Source: Planctomycetota bacterium
GTDB lineage: Bacteria; Planctomycetota; UBA1135; GCA-002686595
Assembly (NCBI GenBank): GCA_002683825.1
Contig: NYUD01000015.1
Coordinates: forward strand, 1-36,706
DNA: 36,706 bases
Direction: 5' to 3'
In this document: positions 18,788 to 28,400 of the stretch, piece after piece
Layout of the letters: every line of letters starts with the position of its first letter
Position numbering within the stretch: the stretch's first letter is position 1
Position numbers and translations under genes: made by a program
Notes under the pieces: generated by a model
What the model was told of the DNA's origin: nothing
The model's input: the letters and a program-made list of their open reading frames with translations, nothing else
Database searches by the model: none

Positions 18788-20016
18788 CACGCCGACCCAG
18801 CCACGAGCAAAACGACATGCATACCTTCCACCCGGGAATGTCAATGCGGCGCCTCGGTCCGCCCCTTTCCGCCGCGTTGGTATTCCTTCTACTCGCCGGG
18901 TGCAACTCCAAGGACAAGCAGGCTCCTGCCGCACACACTCCCCCGACCGTGATCGTGGCCGGCGCGAGTCCGCAGTCCGTGCCGATCGTCATGCATCTCA
19001 GCGGCACGCTGCAGGCCGTGACGGAGGTTCCGCTGCGCTCGAGGGTCACCGGCTACCTCATGGAGCAATTCTTCGTCGAGGGCACGCCCGTCAAGGAGGG
19101 CGCAGCGCTGTATCTCATCGATCCGCGGCCGTTCCAGGCCCAGCTTGACTTCGAAACCGCCCAGCTCGCCTTCGACCAGGCCAACCTCGCCTTCCGGAAG
19201 GCCGAGGAAAAGCGCTTCAAGACCATGGCCGCAAAAGGGGCCGCATCGAGGGAGCGTCTCGACTCGGCGACCGCGCACCGGGGCGAAGCCGAAGCCAGCA
19301 TCGCGCGTGACAAGGCGAACATCGAGCTGGCCCAGCTGAACCTGGAGTTCACGCACATCACGGCGCCCTTCGCCGGGTGGGTGCAGATCTCCCAGCCTGA
19401 CAGGGGCGACCTCGTGCGCGCGAATGAAGACATCCTGACCACCCTGCTCAAGCTGGATCCGATGTACGTCATCTTCAACCTCAGCCGGCGGCAGCTGTTC
19501 GAGATCCAGGATCTGCAGCACCGCGGTCTGGTTCCGAATGAGATCGTGGGCAAGCTGGAGGTCGAGGTGTTGCTGCCCAACGGTAAGACGTACCCACATC
19601 GTGGCACGCTCGACTTCGTGGGGGCGCGCATCGATCCCAGCACCGACACGCTGTTGGCACGCGCGACGATCCCCAACCCGGTGGATGCGCAGCATGGTGT
19701 AGAGCTCATCGCAGGTCAGTACGTGCCCGTGCGGCTGTACGTCGGCAATGAACCAGACGCGCTGCTCATCCCCCAGAAGGCGATGATGCAGAACCAGCTG
19801 GGAACGTTCGTCTACGTCGTCGGTGCAGGTGAGAAGGTCGAGTCACGGGTGATCGAGGTCGGCGCGTCCCACGGTGGCTCGATCGTGGTGACCAAGGGGC
19901 TGCACAAGGGCGAGAGGGTCATCGTGGACGGTACACAGAAGGTACGCGAGGGCATGCCCGTGAAGGCCAAGTCGGCGGTGACACCCACGCCGACCGACGA
20001 AAAGCAAGACGACTGA
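18784..20016 (+). CDS. RND periplasmic adaptor (membrane fusion protein)
   Basis: A 410-residue lipoprotein of the AcrA/MexA family. The lipobox LAGC40 follows a hydrophobic stretch. The barrel-sandwich halves are visible as [49 protein letters not shown] and [26 protein letters not shown]. Between them lies an alpha-hairpin, and after them a beta-barrel and a membrane-proximal part ([23 protein letters not shown]). It starts at 18784 by an ATGA overlap with the pump gene; internal ATGs at 18838 and 18844 would leave a shorter signal peptide. It is last in the operon, unlike the more common order with the adaptor first. Confidence 0.94.
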   Translation: MTRRPSHEQNDMHTFHPGMSMRRLGPPLSAALVFLLLAGCNSKDKQAPAAHTPPTVIVAGASPQSVPIVMHLSGTLQAVTEVPLRSRVTGYLMEQFFVEGTPVKEGAALYLIDPRPFQAQLDFETAQLAFDQANLAFRKAEEKRFKTMAAKGAASRERLDSATAHRGEAEASIARDKANIELAQLNLEFTHITAPFAGWVQISQPDRGDLVRANEDILTTLLKLDPMYVIFNLSRRQLFEIQDLQHRGLVPNEIVGKLEVEVLLPNGKTYPHRGTLDFVGARIDPSTDTLLARATIPNPVDAQHGVELIAGQYVPVRLYVGNEPDALLIPQKAMMQNQLGTFVYVVGAGEKVESRVIEVGASHGGSIVVTKGLHKGERVIVDGTQKVREGMPVKAKSAVTPTPTDEKQDD

Positions 20017-20037
20017 CCCCGTTGTGTCCCCTCCTGC

Positions 20038-20226
20038 TGGGCGGAGTGGATTCGGCGTGTCTTCGATGCCGACGCGCTTCACTGCGAGTGCGGAGCTCGC
20101 CGTCGGATGATCGCCACCATCACGGCCCGGCGCCAGGTGCGAACGATCCTTGGTCACCTGGGGCTCGAGGACGGGGCTCCCCTCTCCACTCCTTCACCAG
20201 CGCCTGCGGTTGATGCTCTTGCGGCC
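20038..20226 (+). pseudogene. C-terminal remnant of a transposase (IS91-like / Y2 type)
   Basis: Starting 21 bases after the adaptor stop, in the same frame, the sequence reads WAEWIRRVFDADALHCECG, then ARRRMIATITARRQVRTILG and HLGLEDGAPLSTPSPAPA. This is the recognisable tail of a large transposase family: a zinc-ribbon-like C-x-C-G, an Ile-Ala-x-Ile block, the HLGL motif and a proline-rich end. The catalytic part is absent and no start is present, so it is a relic. The open frame continues past 20226 without similarity. A shorter relic of the same family lies at 12655-12749. Confidence 0.72.
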
Positions 20227-20281
20227 TGGCAAGAGCGGTCCAAACCATGGCATCAGCAAAAAAGACTGACCACCGTCACGT

Positions 20282-22222
20282 TCAGCGTCGGGGGCGTCCT
20301 CGGCGTCCCGGACGATAGCCGACCGTCTTCGCGACCCCCGCGTCCTCGGCGTGGACGTGGGTCGCCTCCCTGCGTCGCGCGGCGAACGCCTCCTTGGGCG
20401 GGCGCTCGGGGATCAGCGCAAGGGGGCCGTCTCCGATCAGGTCCTTGCGACCGTGGGCTAGCAGCGCCTTGCTCACCAGGAAGTAGTTCTCCGGCTGGAA
20501 AAACTGCAAGAGCGCCCGCTGGGTGCGGCGGTCCCGCAGCTTGTGCACGGTCTCGACCGGCTGCCCCGTGATCGGGTCGAGCCCTGTCCAGTACATGCAG
20601 GCTGCGACGTCCATCGGAGCGGGGATGAAGTCCTGCACCTGGCGTGGGCGGTAGCCGCGTTGTTTCAGGTAGACGGCGAGTTCGATCATCTCCCCCACGC
20701 CGGACCCCGGGTGACTGGCGATGAAATACGGGACGACGTACTGCTCCTTGCCGGCGCGGCGCGAGGCTGCGGTGAACTTCTCCGCGAAAGTGTCGGTGCC
20801 CTCGAGGCTCGGTTTCTTCATGACACCTAGCACCTTTTCGCTCACGTGCTCGGGCGCGATCTTGAGGTGCCCCCCGGTGTGGTGCGCCGCCACCTCCTCG
20901 ATGAACTCGTCCTCGAGGTTGGCGAGATCCATGCGGATGCCGCTCGCTACCAGGACGCGCTCGACCCCCGGGATCGCGCGAGCCTTGCGCAGGAGGTCGA
21001 GCGTCGGCCCGTGGCTCGTGCCGAGCAGCTTGCAGATCTTCGGGTGGATGCACGAAGGCCGGCGGCAGATCGCCTCGACCTCGGGGCGCGTGCAGCGCAT
21101 CCTGTACATGTTCGCGGTCGGTCCGCCGAGGTCGCTGATCGTGCCCTTGAAGTCCTCGCGTGCGGCGAGGGTCTCGACTTCCTTCAGGACCGAGCGCTGG
21201 CTGCGGCTCTGAATCGTGCGCCCCTCGTGGGAGGTGATCGAGCAGAAGGTGCAGCCGCCGAAGCAACCGCGCATGATCGTGACCGAGTCGCGGATCATCT
21301 CGAAGGCGGGGATGCGTTTGCCCCTGTAGCGCGGGTGGGGCAGGCGCGTGTAGGGCAGGTCGTAGGAGCGATCGAGCTCGTCCGAACTCATCGGCAACGA
21401 GGGCGGATTGTGGACCAGGGTGCGATCGCCGTGCTTCTGGATCAACGTGAGCGCGTTGAACGGGCTCGTCTGCATCTGGTGCTGGCGCGTCATGCGCGCG
21501 AAAGCCCGCTTGTCGGCCGCAACCTCCTCAAACGGGGGGAGCTCGTCGCGGTCGATGTCGGGTAGTGGCTCCTTCTTCCCGAGCAGGTAGCAGACCCCGC
21601 GCATGTCCCGCAGATCCTTCGGAGACTCACCCGCGTCGAGCCGGCGCGCGATCTCGACGATCGGCTTGTCACCGAGGCCGAAGACGAGCAGGTCCGCCTT
21701 CGAGCTGACCAGCATCGACGGCATGACTCGATCCGACCAGTAGTCGTAGTGCGGCAGCCGGCGCAACGAGCCCTCGATGCCGCCCGCGATCACCGGCACG
21801 CCCCTGAAGGCTTCACGGCAGCGCTGCGCGTAGATGCTCGTCGGCCTGTCGGGGCGCAGGCCGATGGCACCGTCCGGTGAGTAGGCGTCGTCGTTGCGCC
21901 GTTTCCGGTTGGCCGTGTAGTGGTTGATCATCGAGTCCATGTTGCCCGCGGTCACACCGTAGAAGAGGCGTGGCCGGCCGAGGGCGCGCCAGGCGTCGGC
22001 GGTTCGCCAGTCGGGCTGGGGGAGGACCGCGACGCGGTAGCCCGCGTGCTCCAGGAGCCGCGCCAGCAACCCGGCGGCGAAGCTCGGGTGGTCGATGTAT
22101 GCATCCCCGGAGACGAGCACGACGTCGGGCTCGTCCCATCCGCGCGTTTCGATTTCGGCGCGTGTCGTGGGGAGGATGGTGGAATGGGTCACGGGACGTG
22201 GATGCGGCGCCGGCGGGGCCAT
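20282..22222 (-). CDS. ygiQ: YgiQ-family radical SAM protein
   Basis: A 646-residue radical SAM enzyme of the YgiQ/UPF0313 family. The beginning LPTTRAEIETRGWDEPDVVLVSGDAYIDHPSF is diagnostic, as is GGIEGSLRRLPHYDYWSD. The [4Fe-4S] cluster motif C320-x3-C324-x2-C327 lies in MRGCFGGCTFCSI. The C-terminal part (PGSGVGEMIELAVYLKQRGYRPRQVQDFIPAPM) also matches the family, and the protein ends in a basic tail. The reaction is unknown. The start at 22222 puts ten extra residues before the conserved block; GTG codons just downstream are alternatives. The frame is open to 22612 but the added part is non-coding. It is monocistronic, converging on the RND operon. Confidence 0.93.
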   Translation of the reverse strand: MAPPAPHPRPVTHSTILPTTRAEIETRGWDEPDVVLVSGDAYIDHPSFAAGLLARLLEHAGYRVAVLPQPDWRTADAWRALGRPRLFYGVTAGNMDSMINHYTANRKRRNDDAYSPDGAIGLRPDRPTSIYAQRCREAFRGVPVIAGGIEGSLRRLPHYDYWSDRVMPSMLVSSKADLLVFGLGDKPIVEIARRLDAGESPKDLRDMRGVCYLLGKKEPLPDIDRDELPPFEEVAADKRAFARMTRQHQMQTSPFNALTLIQKHGDRTLVHNPPSLPMSSDELDRSYDLPYTRLPHPRYRGKRIPAFEMIRDSVTIMRGCFGGCTFCSITSHEGRTIQSRSQRSVLKEVETLAAREDFKGTISDLGGPTANMYRMRCTRPEVEAICRRPSCIHPKICKLLGTSHGPTLDLLRKARAIPGVERVLVASGIRMDLANLEDEFIEEVAAHHTGGHLKIAPEHVSEKVLGVMKKPSLEGTDTFAEKFTAASRRAGKEQYVVPYFIASHPGSGVGEMIELAVYLKQRGYRPRQVQDFIPAPMDVAACMYWTGLDPITGQPVETVHKLRDRRTQRALLQFFQPENYFLVSKALLAHGRKDLIGDGPLALIPERPPKEAFAARRREATHVHAEDAGVAKTVGYRPGRRGRPRR

Positions 22223-22589
22223 CGTAGCAACCGAATTCGCCCAGCCTGCGCACCCGAAGTAGTTTTGCAGGCCTCCGAGCCGCCCACGGACGCGGACCTC
22301 CCTCGTCGAGGGATCCGATCGTCTCCCGCTGCTCGCGTTCACCAGCCTTGTCCTCCGATCGATCACACCCGTCAGCGCCTCCCGCTTCTTGGAGTTTGGC
22401 GGAGGGGCCTGAGGTGAATACGGCCCTTTGATTCTCCTATGCTCTTCCGAGCGGGTGAGGTGTCGGACGGGTCTCATATCCGACCGCTGATCATCGTTCC
22501 TCCCCGACATCCACAGAGGGGCCTCGTGCGACGCCAGGCTCGGCCGATGCGTCCGCGCATCGAGGCGGCCGCGAGCCCGGTCGATCTGC
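22223..22589. other. Spacer between the double-anchored lipoprotein gene and ygiQ
   Basis: No gene was recognised. A perfect hairpin CGATGCG/CGCATCG with a 4-base loop (22545-22562) follows the stop of the upstream minus-strand gene by 28 bases and may end its transcript, though no T-run follows. A dyad CCCTCG-T-CGAGGG (22300-22312) lies 78 bases before the ygiQ start and is a possible operator. Confidence 0.4.
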
Positions 22590-23957
22590 TCAGGCAATCT
22601 TGCGGGCGGCAAACCGGTAGCCCAGTGCGACGAGTCCGACCATGAGGGTCAGGGCCCCGCCCTTGAGCAGGAGTTGATCCGTCATCGCGCTGAAGAGGTC
22701 CTCGGTGTTGTTCAGCAGGACCGTGGACTGTTTGGACTCCGTCAGGACCTGGAGTTCGGCGAGCAGCGCCGTCAGCCCGTTCGCGGTTTCTGTCAGCTTG
22801 TCTGCCGTTGCTCCATAGCTGGTGATGTCGAACGGGGGGGCTTGCTCGCCCGTGGCTACGGGCTTCGGCGCAGGCGCGGCCGAGGGATCGGGAGGCGGGT
22901 CGATCTGTGTCATCAGCGACGATACGCCGCCGACCAGGGTGGAGTAGGCCGCCGCCATCGTGGTCAGGCTCTTCGCGGTGTCGTCGGTCGCCAGAACAAT
23001 CTTGTCAACGTCAACCAGCGCTCCTTCGATGCCGGCGACCGTCGTGTCGAGGTCTTTCAGGGTCGTCTGGAGCTTGGAATGTTCCGACTCGATGTCCTCG
23101 ATGAACGTCGTGAGCTCGGCCCGCAATTCGCCGGGGAGCTTGCTGGAGGTTTCGGCAAGGCTGGCCGAGGCCTTGCCCACCTGAGCCCAGCTCTCCACGG
23201 CCGAGGAGAACGCCACGTTCTCCTGCAACTCCGTGAGCAGGAGCTCCAGCTGCCAGCGTAGATTGTCCGGCATGTAGTTGAGGTCGGTCCGCGCCCGGTC
23301 GACGGTAGCTGCTATCTGAACGGCTGCTTTAGCCGCCTGGTCCAGACCGGCAGTGGGGTCGACGTAATTGAGCGGTCGCGAGACCATCTGGATGGGCTTG
23401 TCGAGGACGCCGCTGATCGCCTTGTCCCACCCGGCCTTCTCGGTCACCTCGATCGGGAAACGGGCCTGGCCCTTGTCGGACGACGAGTGCTGCGAGATCG
23501 TCTCGGCTGCGGCCTTGAAATTTTCTTCGGTCAGTGTGGCTTGCGCCAGACCACGGATCGATTGTTCGAGCTCCTTGGAGGCTTCAAGGGCGATCGGGGT
23601 CGCGTCCCCGAAGAAGGATTTGGCTTGCCCGGATGCACCGAAAGCATCGGTCGATCGAACGCACAAGAGCCACAGGTCCATGAGGGCCGCGTCGTCGTCC
23701 GCGCGCCTCAGTGATCGGCGAGCCATGGGTATCAGGAGCATCTTCCAGAGAATCGTATTGCGCTGGATGGAAGGATCCGCATTCTTCGCGATCTGATCGG
23801 CCGCGCGTTCGACCCGAATGGAGAAGTGTGCGACGAAGTCCTCCAGCTTCAAACGGTGGGAGGTCGCCACGGCCACAGCCACCTTCTGCCTGTCCTTCGA
23901 GGATGAAAAGCAGGCGGAAACAAGGAACACACTCAGGATCAGGGTCCTACCCAACAT
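22590..23957 (-). CDS. Unidentified helical lipoprotein with a C-terminal membrane segment
   Basis: A 455-residue protein I cannot assign. The N-terminus is a lipoprotein signal (lipobox VSAC16 followed by FSSS). The mature part is mostly predicted helix with long charged and Leu/Ala-rich stretches, e.g. SSKLPGELRAELTTFIEDIE, a coiled-coil-like run. A Pro/Ala-rich hinge (DPPPDPSAAPAPKPVATGEQ) follows, then more helix. It ends with a membrane segment GGALTLMVGLVALGYRFAA and basic residues. The start at 23957 has GGAGG at seven bases. A lipid anchor at one end and a membrane helix at the other suggests a protein tethered at both ends. Its neighbours give no functional hint. Confidence 0.78.
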   Translation of the reverse strand: MLGRTLILSVFLVSACFSSSKDRQKVAVAVATSHRLKLEDFVAHFSIRVERAADQIAKNADPSIQRNTILWKMLLIPMARRSLRRADDDAALMDLWLLCVRSTDAFGASGQAKSFFGDATPIALEASKELEQSIRGLAQATLTEENFKAAAETISQHSSSDKGQARFPIEVTEKAGWDKAISGVLDKPIQMVSRPLNYVDPTAGLDQAAKAAVQIAATVDRARTDLNYMPDNLRWQLELLLTELQENVAFSSAVESWAQVGKASASLAETSSKLPGELRAELTTFIEDIESEHSKLQTTLKDLDTTVAGIEGALVDVDKIVLATDDTAKSLTTMAAAYSTLVGGVSSLMTQIDPPPDPSAAPAPKPVATGEQAPPFDITSYGATADKLTETANGLTALLAELQVLTESKQSTVLLNNTEDLFSAMTDQLLLKGGALTLMVGLVALGYRFAARKIA

Positions 23958-24269
23958 TTTCGGGCCTCCTTCTTTAGCCATCTTTGACACTGCCACTTGT
24001 TGCGTCTCCGTCTCCGGGGCGAGTCTCCAAGTTGGGCGCAGGATACGCTCTGGAGTAGACACCCCGTTCGATGAAACCTCCCCAGGCCTCAACCCCCTCC
24101 GGCATACGTTGATGCCGACCGGGACCGGGGCTTCGAAGCCGACACACACCGTCCATAGCGGACATGTGTGAACCTGCGGTCGGGCGGTGGTTCACCCCTT
24201 CGGGGCACCTATCCTCTCCGGAAGAACATCCGGACCGCTCCCTCGAGGCGGCCCTGGCGCACATCGCCG

Positions 24270-24376
24270 GCCATCGCGGAGCGACCGTACCGGGCCGGAG
24301 CAAAACCCGCCGGGCCGAACGTCGGGGAGGCCCTCGAGAGGTCGAGCCGGGCAAAAAACATCCCTTTGGAGCCCCC
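24270..24376 (+). repeat. Intergenic repeat family, copy in the divergent spacer 23958-24512
   Basis: This aligns with 13763-13862: shared CGTCGGGGAG, CTCGAGAGGT, CGAGCCGGGCAA and the CCCTTTGG end seen at 11061-11115. CCCG/CGGG can close the first hairpin and GGG/CCC the second. The 555-base spacer lies between a minus-strand and a plus-strand lipoprotein gene, and nothing else was recognised in it. The repeat ends 137 bases before the plus-strand start. Confidence 0.68.
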
Positions 24377-24512
24377 ATCCTCCAGCCCCGCTGGACGTGC
24401 GTGAGTGAAGTTTGTTGGCCTCGGTTCCGGATTGCGCTAAGAAACAGGGTCCCCGCGCGTCCTCTCTGCAGCGGGGGGGGGCGTCCCCGCCGACTAAAAC
24501 CAGGACGATCCA

Positions 24513-25367
24513 ATGCACCGCCACATCGCTCTCCTCCCGCTGCTCCTGGCCTCCTGTTCCGCGATCCCGGCCCAGGAGGACACCGCTGCCGAGGACAGGT
24601 TCCGGGAGCGCCTCGAAGAGCACGTCAGTGTCGAGGCGAAACGTCGCTCCGGGGAAATCACTCGCGAGGTCGCCTCGATCGAGGGCCAGAGCTGGGCCGG
24701 CTCCTACTACTACGGGGATGGAAGGGGGGTCAACGTCTCCCTCGACCTGGCTCCGAAGACGGGCTTCGTCTTCCGCTGGAATGGTTGCATGGGGCTCTAC
24801 GACCAGAACTACGGAGCGGTGGAGGAGAAGCCCGGCAAGCTCCATCTCGAGTGCGAGTTACCCAACGAGCGCAAAGGCTTCCGCGGCATCGCGACCGAGC
24901 TCGTCCCGGTCAACTGGGGCAAGCGGCACTACCTGCTCCGCGCGGATGGAATGATGGACTTCGTCAACGACGTCAACGCCGGGTCCGAACCGCGCGGGGG
25001 TGCCTGGGGCTCCCATCTCCTACGGCGCGGAGACGAGGCGCTCCCGGTCGAGGGTGAGCCCATGCTTCCGGCGAAGTGGAAGGGCGCCCTGCTCACCAGC
25101 CCCCTCGATGGGCGCGTGATCGGAGTGCGTGAGGAGCCGGACACGGACGATGAGGACCGCAACCGCGGCCCCGTGATGGTCACGCTCTCGATCGGCTCGA
25201 AGCGGGGTGTCGTCGAGGGCATGCGCTTCTACATCAAGGATCAGGACAGCCGGGAATGGGGCCAGGCGACGGCGGTCGAGGCCGATCGCTGCACGGTACG
25301 CCTCGCTTCATACGCCACGAAAACTCCGATCCCCGCCGAGGGCTGGGTGCTGTCGACGCGGAGGTAG
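24513..25367 (+). CDS. Lipoprotein of unknown function
   Basis: A 284-residue predicted lipoprotein with lipobox LASC15. The mature part begins with an acidic helix (EDTAAEDRFRERLEEHVSVEAKRRS). It continues with beta-rich text (SWAGSYYYGDGRGVNVSLDLAPKTGFVFRWNGCMGLYD) and ends with a small barrel-like unit (VTLSIGSKRGVVEGMRFYIKDQDSREWGQATAVEADRCTVRL). That last phrase resembles the G-x-x-x-G-V-x-x-G-M turn of many envelope beta domains, which is not enough for a family. The ATG at 24513 has CAGGA upstream. It converges on the long minus-strand gene. Confidence 0.75.
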   Translation: MHRHIALLPLLLASCSAIPAQEDTAAEDRFRERLEEHVSVEAKRRSGEITREVASIEGQSWAGSYYYGDGRGVNVSLDLAPKTGFVFRWNGCMGLYDQNYGAVEEKPGKLHLECELPNERKGFRGIATELVPVNWGKRHYLLRADGMMDFVNDVNAGSEPRGGAWGSHLLRRGDEALPVEGEPMLPAKWKGALLTSPLDGRVIGVREEPDTDDEDRNRGPVMVTLSIGSKRGVVEGMRFYIKDQDSREWGQATAVEADRCTVRLASYATKTPIPAEGWVLSTRR

Positions 25368-25430
25368 AGCTAGACTCGGCGGCAGGTCCGTGATGTGCCC
25401 GCATCGCCGGTCAAAACGCCGGACATCGGC

Positions 25431-28400
25431 TCAGTCTTTCAAGCGCAACTTGACCCGGCGTTTGTTTTCGCCCGATTTTAACCTCACCGTCTTCTTGGCC
25501 GTCTTGCCATCCATCGTGGTGGCTTCCAGTTTGTACTTGCCCGGAGGAACGGGACCGACGCGCCTTTCCCTGGACGACATTCCTTCGGTGAAGAGCTCTT
25601 GCATGAGCGCCATCGAAAGTAACCCGTTGACCTCCCTGCCTTCCTCGTCGAGTACGCGCAAACGCGCGCGCACGGGTTCGCCCTCATCGAGCAGTTGCAC
25701 GATCAGGTATGCGCCCGGTTCGACGACAATTTCGACCTCCGTCGTTTCGCTCGTCAGGATCTGGACCCTGCGACTCTCCGTCGAGCAAGCATCCGCGGTA
25801 CGTGCGGTCACGGTCAACGATCCGGAAGGCAAGCCCTCATAAGTGAATTTCCCGGCCGGGTTCGTGATGACCTGCGAGATGCGTGCGAGCGCTCGCCCGG
25901 CTTCATTGCGTACGTGAACCGCCGCTCCGGAGACGGGCATGCCCGAGCGATCCACGACGGTGCCCTCGAGCGTGCCGGGAGCTTCGAGGTGGATTTCGAT
26001 CCCGGAAGCAGTACGGTCCTGCTCCACGACGATGCCGGTCACCATCTGGGAAGCAAACCGCGCGGTCCCACCGGAGAAGAAGTTGCTTGCGTTTCCCGCG
26101 GTCACAGAATATGTCGCCGTGCGAAGATGCTCGAAGGAGAAGCTGCCGGCCTCCTCGGTCATGCGTCCCGTTGATTGGCCGAACTCCTCTATGTCCATGA
26201 CGCCGCCCTCGCGCAGGGCGCTGACCATGACGCCTGAGACCGGCTTTCCGTCCGACCCGAAAACGCGCCCTTCGATCCGTCCCATGGGCAATTCGAGGTT
26301 GTGTTCGATCTCTTCGGCATCGGGAACGTCCAGGAAGAACTGGATGCCGGAACTCTCCAGGCCCTCGGCTTGCACGGTCACGACGTAGGAACCGGGCCGG
26401 TCGACGTCCGTCTCGTAGTTTCCGTTCGCGTCGGTTCGTGTAGCCTTCATGCCCTCCATCATCGAACCCTCACCATCGTTGAGGACCATGACCATGGCTT
26501 CGTCGACAGGGCTGCCGGCCTCGGTCACGCGACCATAAACGCGGACCGGATCTTTCGCCTTCTGCCCCAGGGTGACGTGGGCCTCGCCGCCGTCGACGAC
26601 CTCGACCGTTTCCGACACCATGCCGCTGAACACGCTCAACATGGCGGCAGGGTCCTGGTTTTCGGAGACCTTTTCGAGGATCTCCTCCTGTGAGGGCATC
26701 GCCGTCACCACGATCTTGCCCGGCTCGACGTGTTCGAAGAAGAACCGTCCCGCGGCGTCGGCGCGCACGGAGTGTTCACCTCCTGGGAAGGGGCCGTTCG
26801 TCGCTTTGCCGGCCGTCACGTTCTGGCCGGCGATCGGCTCGCCCTCGGCGTCGAAGACCTCGCCGGTGATACGCGCGCCCATGCGCAGTTGCAGGACGAG
26901 GTCATTCCGGGACTCGCTAGGGGCCAGCTCGAGCGCCAAGGCCTCACTCGCAGCCCAATCTTCGTGCTTGGCGACGAGTGTCATTCGATCGCTCTCTGCC
27001 CGCACTTCGAAACGGCCGTCCTCATCCGACTCGCCCTCCACACTTGTCCGACCGAACATGAAGGGATTGCCCTGGCTGCTCCCGCCTGTCGCCGTGATCT
27101 CGGCACCTTCGATGGGTTGACCGAAAGGATCCGTGACGAGGCCGGCCAGGAGACCGGCCTTGTTCATCACCAAGAGGAACTCAGCGCTCGAAGGAACCTC
27201 GATTTCGGTCGCTTCCTCTTCCGCGATGTATTCAGGGGATTCGACGGAGAGGCTCCAGGTGCCCTTGTAAGCGACCGCCAGCTGGAACGTCCCGTCTTTA
27301 CTTTCGTAGACGTCCTCGCGGATCGCATCCGGAGACCAGCGCACGGCCCCCGACGGCTTGGCGTGCGCCTTGAAAGACGTCACCGGAGCGCCGCTACCAT
27401 CAACGACCCTGCCCATGATGGTGAGCGGAGGTTCCAGTAGCAGTTCGAGATTCACGGTTCCGACCTCGACTCCACCCATCCGCGCCATCCAGCGTTGCTT
27501 TCCCTCACTCGGTGGCCGGGTCGAAATCTCGCTGATTTCTTCGAACGCCTCTACGGACGGTTCGAGCGCCCGTGCGGACGGGGTCTTCCGGTGGTCGGAC
27601 GGACTCCACTCGAGACCGAGCTGCCCGGCGACCTCTTCCGTCAGATCGGGCCGGACGCGCACCTCGAAGACGCCGGATTCCAGGCCGTACAGCACAAAAC
27701 GACCGTCTTCTCCCGCGGTCGAAGTGGACTTCGTCTCGTGCCAACCACCGGTCCGTACCACGCTCGCGGTCACTTTGGACCCTTGTGCGGGTATGCCGTC
27801 CGGCCACATCACTCGTCCGGAGATGCTCTTGCCCCGTGCGAGCGCGAAGTCGATGCCCGAGATGACCTCTTTTTCTTCTATTTCTATCGCGCGCGGTTCC
27901 GGTTCGGCCCAGCTGTCGGCGCTCACCTGGACCCGGTTCGTGCCCGGGGGCACGCAGGAGATTTCATACCGACCTCCGGCGTCGGTCTCGGCGCTCACTT
28001 CGTCTCTCCCGAACCACATACCCCCGCCGCCTTGCGCAGAGACCGAGATGCCGGGTAGCGGCTTGCCGGCCTGATCCGTAACGGTTCCCGTGATCGTGCC
28101 GCCCAGCTCGACGGCGATCTCGAACTCCTTGTACTCGCCCGGCCCGACCTTGACGCTCCTCTTGAACCACTTGGCGAAACCTTCCCCCTCGGCTGTAGCC
28201 ATGTAGGTATGGCTCGTGGACAGGCGCGGCACCAGGAAGGTTCCGTCTTCACCTACGTCGACTTCGCGCAAGTCCATGCCGCGAAACCCTCCGAAACCGC
28301 TGTCGGTGGGACGACCCATCAAGTTGAGTTCGACCTCGTCCACGTGGATGTCGCGCTCTTGCGCTTGCGGGGGGAAGGTGATCCGGCCCGCGAGAACACC

